A model generated the notes under the pieces. That model searched no databases, was not told the DNA's origin, and saw nothing but the letters and a program-made list of their open reading frames with translations. This document shows positions 39,601 through 50,263 of a stretch of 64,000 bases of DNA, piece by piece. A program made the translations under genes and the position numbers. The number at the start of each line of letters is the position of its first letter. Position 1 is the first letter of the stretch. Source of the DNA: Enoplolaimus lenunculus (taxonomy: Eukaryota > Nematoda > Enoplea > Enoplida > Thoracostomopsidae); assembly GCA_030248215.1 (NCBI GenBank), contig JASANG010001598.1, forward strand, positions 151,222-215,221, written 5' to 3'.

Positions 39601-42600
39601 GTGCGGGGAAGCAAAAAGTACCTCAGTGACTGGGCCTTCAAGGAAAAGCAAGGGATCGAACAAATAATTTACCGGATACCGGAGTCGGATATTAAATTTA
39701 CTGCACTGGTGATAGTAATTGATTGTTGGCTTACGTTTTTCATCTCACGTCAGTGTCGCTTCGCGGCTTGCCCGAATATGCAGTGGCAGCAAATTATCTA
39801 CTAGATATTTTCTCATTTTAAACAATTTACTGATCTTTGGGATCACAACCGCAAATATTCTATATCCGGCAGGTTTATACAGGAAACGAATGTCACATTT
39901 TTTGCCCCATATTTAACTGCAACCAGATATTCGGTCGATCCCCGGTGAAAACTAATCAACAACTTCCCTCCTACACCCAAAGGTAAACACCACTACTAGT
40001 AATATAGGTAAATAAAAATAATTTATATACTCGAAACACAAAATTCGCTCTCAAGCAACTTAAGACTCAGAACAATCATTGAATTTGAAACCTTTGAAAA
40101 ACTGTTGAGTTTGATTTTTAATTTGTTCGATTATAAAATTACTTGTTATACTGTTTCATGAATTGGACTAAAATCTAATTGAAACACGTCTTTGTCCACA
40201 AATAAAAAAATTGCGCAGAAGCACTAATAATAATAATTACAAAATCTGCTCAATGCCTTCGGCGGTCAGTGCTTGACATTGTACTTAGTTAGTTACTGGT
40301 CAGCCACGAGAGGTTGGCGTGCAGCTAAACCACTACACATTAAACGAAACCTCATTTTAAACATTTCCTATATGAATGTACGTATAAGATATATACACCC
40401 AGACTTGTACCAAGCTAGAAGAGAAGGGGTTAAATTTTTTAGAAGGTCATGCTTTGATTGCATATTATTTGTAAACGGGGCTAAAAGTTTTCTAAACTTT
40501 TCAAGATTATCCTACGGAGGTTAGCTTGCTACGGTTTCTCCTCTAGCCGTGCACCCGTATATACGTATACCATATATATTAATAAAACCACATATATCGT
40601 CATACATATTTGTAAACATACAATACATATGTAACATACAGTCCCAAAATAATGATGATCAGCTTCACACGTTCAAAACACGAGTTTGCCTGCCGAGGTA
40701 TGTTTAGAGCGACGGCGGTGGTACAAAAATACCTTATCTACCCACAAACACATCACAAAACATACATACATACATTAATACATATATACTACATACATGT
40801 ATCTACTAACATACACATATATATCAGGGTGCAACCGGAATTACAATTTACCGGAACCGGAATATTAAAAAATCAGAAACGGAACCGGAAAATGAAAAAT
40901 ACATGCCACCGAAAATTTATTTTTTGCAACATTATTGGCGAAATAACCCTAGTTGGAGATAGATATTCACTTTATCTGCTGTATTTTAGATTTTCATAAT
41001 CCACGGAAGCGGAATCTACCTTTGATGATTTATTTTTGGCGATTGTCAAGGTTTGCATACTGTACTAATGAAATCTAGTTAATTTTTATCGTCATTTTGT
41101 AGCAAAACATCTTAACTTCCACCGACCAAATTTTAATACCGCAATTTTTAATTCCGGTAAAAATTTACCATTAGCGGAAGGTTAAAAAATGCCGGAACCG
41201 GAATTCTGGTTTTCTGGTTGTACCCTGATACATATCGCACAGTTTCTTTAAAAAGTTGATTATTCAGCTGGCACAAATTAACATCCGGTTGCGAATCGTC
41301 GGATACTTCAATATCCTGCTCCAGCAGTTAGCAGAGCCAAGTATGTATGAAGTGCAAACTTGATAACGCTAACTTAGTATTATACTATTTTGCTATTATT
41401 TGTTAGTTTGTTACACTGGCGGATGAATGGGAGCCCATTCAGGTTTTGTTTCAAGGTTTATCACTAAAACTGCGTTTGGCTATTCGCTCGCTTCGCTGGA
41501 CAGGTTTTCCCCCAGTATCATATCTCACACGCCTCCTCTAGACCTTCATGGATCCGCCACTGATTTGTTATTATTTTGTTCCAACGAAAGTAATTGAGCG
41601 AAGCGTTTTATGTTTTGTACTTGGGGGTCGAAAGGTGGATGTCCGTCCGTCCGTCTGTCCGCCCGAAAAGAATCTCAGGAACGGCTGAACCTATTTCGAT
41701 AAACTTTTTTGTTTGAAAGCCAATTATCCTGGGGTGTTAACCTCGCATTGGGGTTTTAAAATTTTAAGCCGTTTATTAGCTACAGGTTAATTTGCATAAT
41801 TAATTAAGCCTAAATTAGGACTTTCCACAATATTTCACTAATTATTACAGTTAGAAGCAATCTAACTGTAGCATTAAATGGTTTTTGAATGCGAGGAATC
41901 TGCGTAGACTGTTAAAAAACCTCCAAACCCGATAATTGAGCAGTTAGCTAATAGATAATTTGCATATTAGCATAGTTTATAAGCCTAAATTAGGACTTTT
42001 TACAATATTTCACTAATTATTAAGGTTAAAAGCAATCTAATTTCAGCACTAAAGGGTTTTTAGGTGCGAGTAATTTGAATAAGTAGTTTACAAATATCCA
42101 AAACTGATAATTGAACCGTTAGCTAATAGCTAATTTGCATATTAGCTTAATTGGCAAGACAAAACTAGGACTTTTTAAATTATTTCAATAATTATTAGGG
42201 TTTATTGAAGGTTTTTGGGTGCGAGGAATCTGAATAAATTGTTTACAAACCTTCAAAACCGATAATTGAATAGTTAGCTAATAGCTAATTTGCATATTAG
42301 CTTAATTGACTAGACAAAATTAGGACTTTTTAAATTATTCCAAAAATTATTAGGGTGGCTTAAGACTTTTTGGGTGCGAGGAATCTGAGGAAATTGCTTA
42401 CAAACGTCCAAAACCGATCAATGAACAGTTAGCTAATAACTAATTTGCATATTACCTTAATTGTTTACGTGTGTTCGAGCTTCGCTCAATAAATGTAGTC
42501 CTACTACGACTGGTAATATTTACTATGATTCTTGGTATACGATTTTAATCATACGAAGAATACCACAGCCGGATGTTGATTTTTATCTAAGCCGGGGCCA

Positions 42601-45600
42601 AATACGTTCACTTCTAGCGAATGGAGAGCTTAGAAATTTAGCACCGGTTCTACAATTAACTCACACTACATTTGCTGCAGATTTTGTGGTCTGCAAAACA
42701 ACAAAAAGGTGCTCGCTTACTTGAAAACCATACCATGCGCAATTGTACGGCATCCCAAACACATGAGCTTATACGATTGGGCATTCGCTATGTCTCGACA
42801 GAGTGGGGGACTTATAAAAGCTAAATTTCTTAAAGCTGATATACTTAACCGGACAGCAAAATCTCGATTGTCCTAACAATCAATTTGCTCAAATCCATAA
42901 TGCAAAAATAGTTTTGCATGAGGTCGGCACCCCAAACGGAAATCCTGGCTACACCCCAGCCCAGAAGCTGCTTGCTGAAGCTTAAATTTTTAACTGTAAA
43001 TAGCAAACAACAAACGTGCGGAATCGTTCACAATTTCCTTTGTCAACAAATTCAAAATCCTGGCTACACCCCAGCCCAGAAGCTGCTTGCTGAAGCTTAA
43101 ATTTTTAACTGTAAATAGCAAACAACAAACGTGCGGAATCGTTCACAATTTCCTTTGTCAACAAATTCAAAATAAGAAAATATAGCGGATGCAACGTAAC
43201 TCAACACACATTACCCGGGGGGGGGTTTATACAAGCATGGGGCATGGATAATATATCCCCCAAAATCTGGGCTAATAAAAGAACTATTTCTACTATGCTT
43301 TAAAATAACCTGGATACTAAGATAAAATAAAATTTTCGCTCGCTACGCACACTTTCGAATAGGTTTTTATACAAAGGTGTCCTCTGCAGAAATAAAATCC
43401 TGGCTGTGTTTCTTGCATGGTAAACGCTTATCTACCTCCATTAAAAACCGTGACTTAGGCACGCAAATGCTTTGACCAATACCGTCACCGTTCAACGCAG
43501 TTTCACAACAGTGTGAGGCGCCTCGCAAAATGCCTGGCCACCTACGTTCATGCCAACGGCTTAGCCAAGGTTGCCGTTCTGGCGGGTCCAACTTCAACTA
43601 AAAGCTTTTTTGACATCTAAGATCGCGAACGTTATTTTCAAGCCTGCTAGAGTGGTTTTTTCTTGTCTCCCCAGAAATTTCGGAAGGCTACATATCCTGT
43701 CGATCCCTTCCCTAATACACTTGTTCGCGGCCTTGGTTTATTCTTTATTCCGTTTTTCATACAATCAAACTACATTTCTACATGCATGCATTTCTATGGT
43801 ATGTACGTCAGAAACCGACCCAGAATATTCAAAAAGGGGCTGTCAAATTGATTGTAAAAAATGAATGTACTTAATTCATTTGATGGCGGGGAACTTTAAC
43901 TGATATCTTGTTCAACTTTAATTTATCAAAATTTCTAACCCCATGAGGTCACGATAGGATGATATATATACTATTCTGCAGCCTGTACAAACGTCAACAT
44001 TTGTCATCTTTGCAGAAATTTCAGGGGTACGAATTTCTTGTTTAACCCGAATACATACGTCTGCGCAGAATTTCGTATACTTTATGCCTTACGGAGTACT
44101 CAATACAAAACATTCCACCACTTTGACAGGTGCATATTGTTACATATTGGACCTTGCCGCCTCACTGACTACGCTCGGAAACGTTCCAAAGAGCTTATTG
44201 GAACCACGTGGTATATATACATCACCTCTGTTCGATGTTTTGGACCAAAGTTTAGGACCACGCCGGGAATCGAACCTTGGCCCTCTTAAAATCGAGTCAA
44301 AAATGTTGCCACAGCACCATGTGGTCAATAGCAACAACTCAATAAGCTACAAAGCTTAGTTCTAGGGATGTGCCGATTAATCGGCAGCGGCATTGGTAAT
44401 AATCGGCACTTTTCGTGGGTATCGGCATCGGCACTGCAAAAAAATTGCCGATTCTTTGCCGATACTTTTCGCACATAACAATCAATTGGAATGCTATCAA
44501 TTTCATTTCTGGGCGCATATCAGTGTGTCTGGTCAGGGAAACTGAGCTCTCTCTTGCGTTTGTGCTTGAAAAAATTAATTGAAATGAAACGTTCATATGA
44601 TATTTTAATCGTTAATGATGGTTAGGGGTCAAGTCTTCATATAATGATGTAACATAGTATTCTATATGTTGATTAAGCATGGAGTACTGAAGTTGGAATC
44701 GGCATCTGCATCGTTAAAAATTTTGGTATCGGCACATCCCTACTTAGTTCCGTATATATACTAACAACTTTTCACTTTAAGTACTATTAGCTGAACAGAA
44801 CAAAACAAAATGCATAGGGAAGTACAACAAGAGTTGAATATTATATAAAGCAAACCGTTTCAGTCGGCACAATGTTTTCACCATTTGCAGCTCAAGGCGT
44901 ATACGGCTTTGGAAGATTTTTGGACACCGAGAAAATTTTCATCCTTGCTTGTAAATTAAGGAAAGCCCTTGTATGATCAGCTGCCAATTTTTAGCCCCCA
45001 TCTGGCCCCTAGGCAGGTGAGATGGCTACGGGCCTGGCCGTATACAACGTGAAACGAGAGAAATAACGCTCGAAATTTCAAGAGACGAGAAAATTTTTTT
45101 AACACGCTTAACACTAGCTTATCATCTGTTAACATGTTCTTGCCTACAGCAATTTGAGCAGGCAACTATCCCCATTCATGAAAGCACAGACTTAGACTGA
45201 GGCTTATGCAAATTTAAGCCTTACTTAAAACCTAACCCTAAGCCTCAATCTGCAGAAAAGTGCCGAATACCCTGTGTATACCGACCTGCAGTACACGCTC
45301 CAAACCTATCTTAAAACATGCGAACCAACCAAAAATACATGAATGAACCAATATATAATATACTGCTGAAATAAAAACAAAACAGCATACCATAGCACTA
45401 CCTAAGAATATTATGAATGCAACTGTACGTATACGGCACCATAACCGGCCCATATGCCAAAAATTGCCGGAAGATACCGCCGAAACGGAGAACGGAAATG
45501 GAATAAAAAAACCGGCGTGATAAAAGACAAGAAATATGGGTTTCACAGTTTCAATCTAAAACGAACTTTGATTGTGTATATATAGGTGTTTCTCAGCGTA

Positions 45601-48600
45601 CAGGTTTGCTTTCCAAATATAGACATTGCGAAGTTAGTGTTATACATGTACGCTTTGCGATCAGACAATAGATTAGCAAGTTACAAGTGACGCTCACGCT
45701 ATACTGTTTAACTATATTAACGTGTTCAGGTTGGTCTGGTGCTGTCCGAAATCGTACGGCAAGGTATATTATTGTCGCATGCTGCAACCGCAAAACAAAA
45801 CGTGACTCAAACATTTTTGTCTTACTATAAGTTAACAGCATTCGCATCCGTAAACTGGGCCCCCTCGTAAACTGTCCCGCCCACAAAATCGGCCAGACAC
45901 ACATTAGGGTGGCGCTATACTGTTGATGACGTCCGGCACCGTCCGTCACTGTGCGGTATCAGACGTGAATACTTACGTACGATACCGTATTTTGGGCGCA
46001 GTTCATAAGTGTTGTTTGTCTTTGTTCACGTTTAAAACTTTGATTTCGCCGATCACGGCTGCGATAACAATTACTTAAAAACCAAATCCAAAACGATTGT
46101 GCAACGTTGAAATGCCAAAATTATGGACCATTTCAAGATTTATTTTTTGCATATTTTATACTTCATTAATCACTTAGTCTCCGTCATACATGGCCCAGAA
46201 TACAAGACAAACCTTGCTTAACAAAATTCAAACTCGCTTGTTCAAATCAATGACACCTCGTCGCTCGCAAACAAGTCGCCAACATTCATCGCTCAACATC
46301 TCGGCAACCCCGACATATCCACGATCCCAAAACATAATGATGAGCGACAAGTTGTCGGGATCGACGAGATATCGCGTTACAAGCTGATCGTTGGACGACC
46401 AATTGTCGATCAACGAATTGTCGTAATACCCTTTGTTCATAGCAAAATTTGAATCGTAGGTACATTACGCCTAGCCAGTCTGTACGGGTTGCGCTATACT
46501 CGGTGCGCGCATAAAAATTTTTAATTAAAAATTACCGTGCTGCAGACCACCAAGTAGGCTTTGAATCAGTAAAGTATAGCGCAACCCTAATTCTAATAAA
46601 CATAACACACTTCATAAACTGCGCAAATACCAAACCAATACCGTATATATGACTCAGTCACCATTCACAACCGCCAGCATTCCTCCACAAAACATAAAAA
46701 TAATACTTGAAACAAGGCAAGGCGACCAAAGGCAAGTGCTGTAATCAGCTCTCAGGCAATTTCCCGTTCACAATATAATCTGACATTTATCGAACAGAAA
46801 TTATCAATCAAGTCAATGATTAAACATGAGCGAGTACATACAATATATGAAACGCATCATTGTATTAGGAACCAAACTGTAGTCAAGCGGAGCGCTGGGG
46901 GCAGGCTAGAGTCAACCCTTATTAGGATTTGGTGTCCAAAGGTCGATTTAGACACTTTTTCAAACGGTAATACAAAAACATTCATCGACATTTATGACTG
47001 ATGGCACACCCGTCGTAAAAATCCTAGCTATGCGTATCTCAGAGACGTAGTCTACCTAAATAATTCATTTCGTAAAGACATAGTCCATTGTAACAATTTT
47101 TCCGCAAGCTATCTACGTACTGAGGCAGGAAATTTTTCCCGATACTAAAATACAGCGCGTCATTCTATATACATTATTCGCTCAACCCTCATATACATCA
47201 TAATTCGAATATGCATACATGTATATACATATGTGCCATGTCATAAACGCTTCATATTTAGCATCCTCAGCATGACTTAGGCTTAAAATTAAGCTTGTTG
47301 GGTGCAAGCGGACATCAGCCAAAACAAAGAAAGTAAAACCAAAATTAAAATAATGATATATACATATACATACTTATAGGAATAAGTATGTATATACATA
47401 ACCACATTAACTACAATCAAACTCCAAATACCACCAAGTCTTCAGTTAATCAGGCATAGGGCAACGCCTCATTAAGCCTAATGCGCGATTAAACCGATAA
47501 ATCTTCATGTTCTCTGCCATACCCTACCCCTGGTGTTATTTATCAAAACCCATTACTTATAATTAATTATCTCCATATGTCCATTGTCATAATGAGCTGT
47601 AATAGCAATTCGCTGTTTCCGTTCGCTGTTCAGCATAAAAACACAAAACAGTATATTTCCAGTTTCTAAAAACGAGCAATTTCATTTTTCACTGCATTAG
47701 AAATGTTTGACAAAAACATTCGCTTTACTGACTCGAAATGTTTATGGTTTTTTAGGATTATTGTGCAGTGACGGATCCAAGACGTGTGGACATATATAAT
47801 ATACGTACATATATATGTACGTAAATTATTTTTTTACAAAGTTGAGTTCTGCCACCCCACCAATAGCAGTATCAGCGTTTAAAACTTTTCTGTTCCCATT
47901 TCAAAACAGCACCGGCACGCAAAACCGTGCCATTAAATTCAAAACCGCATAAAAACATCTTGGTTATATTCCGGTTTCTGTTTTCAAAATGACGCAAATA
48001 AATGGGGAAAACGAAAAAGCATAGAGAAACCAGGCGATTACCGGAGCTTACCGTTATGTGAAAACACAAAAACATATTAAAATTAAATAATGTCAAAACT
48101 AGTTTTTCAAGCACGAAATAATCAAGTCAATACCATTTAATGTGTGGCTTATGGTATACGAATCTATGTTTTCGATTTTTTGGAACAGTCGGGTGTTCCA
48201 TATCCGCTGAATACAGAAAATTTTGATTTCACTAGGGTTTAAGAAAATAGAATTTACTGAAAAAATCTTTATTTTAAAAATTTTTGCTTCCTAAATTAAA
48301 ACAGTACCAAGATATACAGAGTTTACAGACAAACACTTAATAAACAACAGCCAGTTACGCACTTTTCCTCAAAACTTGCAATCTACGTCGTATAATGAAC
48401 ACTCATTTGTTCCATTTAGCAAATGCAGCCTTTAAACGGCAATAATTTTTCATAAAAATATCATACAGTATTAATATTTGACTACACACGAGATGCTATT
48501 AGCATTTCAGTTGCAAACTAAAATTTTCCTAAAGGTTTCATTCGCAACCGCAGCCAAGGGGGGCCCAGCCCCGACCTGGAAAAATTTGGTTCCCTAGAAT

Positions 48601-50220
48601 CCTTTCAACCGTGCTTGTAAGTCATTGAAAAACCATGTATGCCCCTCCTGAAAATTTTTTAGCCCCCTAGAAGGGTTGTGGCAACAAGGGTTCGGATTCA
48701 GCAAAAATTTGTGGTTCAGATTCGGTTGTGAAAAAGCCGAATCCATAATGTTCCGCCATTAGATTAATGAAAAAATTTTTATTTCAGGTCACTGATCTCA
48801 AAACTGAGGTCGGGCACGAAATATATTAACGTTTAAAAGTTATGCGGCTGGCATTGCGTTGATATTCTCAAATAAATTACAGATATAACTGAAATTTGCA
48901 ACATGCAAGGTTCGGAATCGGCAAAGTAGCAATGGATTCGGATTCGGTCAAATTATAGAACCCCTAATGCTGCCGCATCGCAAATGGCACGCGTTTTCTT
49001 TGCAACATAACCACTACCATCAAAAGCTTTACCTGGAAAACCCACATCATTTCCTTTACCCATTTTCTTGCTATTATACATATATTTTTGCGCAACTCCA
49101 TTTTCTCTCCTGTACACAATCTGTGCTCGCTGTTTTCCAAAAACCAATTTCAATAAAAACAGCGCTCGGGCGCAAAACGACCCACAAAAAAACAAAACAC
49201 AAAAATGCAACTAATTAACGACGCGTTCGTGTGTAGAGATTGGTCATTTATCATTGTTCGGCCGCAACGATTTCTATATTACGCAGTGGATATGTAACAA
49301 AAACAATTTGCCCACACCGATCATCGCCTAAATAGATAAGACCTTACGGCTCTTGTACACTTTCCAAACATTAAACCCAACGCATGGGCAAATGCTTAGA
49401 TTTTGCCACACATAAGCGTTTTTCTAAGCCTAAGCGAAAACGTAAATACAGGGTGCAAACGTATACGCGAGCCGAACTTAGTACAAGACGGCCTGGGCCT
49501 GAGGAATAAGAGATATTTACAGAGAAATAAGAAGTTTTTGGTTAACATAGATAACAAAAATCTTTTAATGCAAGCGATGGGCTTATCGATCATGGTAGGC
49601 CAATATTGCCGTAGAGAAAGATGTCGCTCCCCCACTCGACCGACCTACATATAGCCCAGCCAGACTATAACGGGGTATACCCAGGGGAAAAAATAACATT
49701 TCAGCGGGTAAAGCGCAGCGCAGGTAAAAAATGTTTTCCCACTTACACCCTGCGGTCCAAGACTACAAGTGAGCGTACTGAGAAGAGGTAAAGTTACTTG
49801 AGCCGGGGCCCTGTAATCGGCCGGTATTACCTGTTGTCAGGTAAAACACTGCCTTGGTAAGGCATGTGCACTAAATCGCAGATTCAATCGTAATCTTTTA
49901 ATCGTTGTACAACACCATCCTAAAGCCAATTTAAACTTACGTTGCGCAATCAAACCAGTATCAGTCAAGCACTCCTTTGATCTTTCCGCCACGCCAATTC
50001 CGACGGTCTCAGACACCACTTTACCAGACCGGTCCAAAACTCCCACGGTCCCTGGCGCCTTCTCACCACTTTCCAAATCGACTTTATCCAACCGTTTCCA
50101 ATCACAGCATTGATTACCGTTCATTGGATCAATATTAATAAAATTGATCTCATTCATACAGCTACCAGCACTGCTAAAATTGGTTATTTCGTTTCCATTT
50201 ACAGTGACGGCATTTGTTAC

Positions 50221-50263
<43 letters not shown>

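Larger units (their letters stand above)
32190..49940 (-). other. Intron 1 of the FBXL20-like gene (17.75 kb)
   Basis: Lies between the exon 1 donor and exon 2 acceptor. It holds MITEs, tRNA-like repeats, tandem arrays and minisatellites listed separately. Unassigned stretches (for example 38.5-40.8, 42.5-44.2 and 47-48.6 kb) show only short AT-rich microsatellites and scattered repeat fragments; I see no exons with protein similarity in them. Confidence 0.7.

Noticed and set aside
41641-42465. CRISPR-like array
   Set aside because: Units are contiguous diverged tandem repeats of 155-175 bp with no short identical repeats and unique spacers, and the context is an animal gene.
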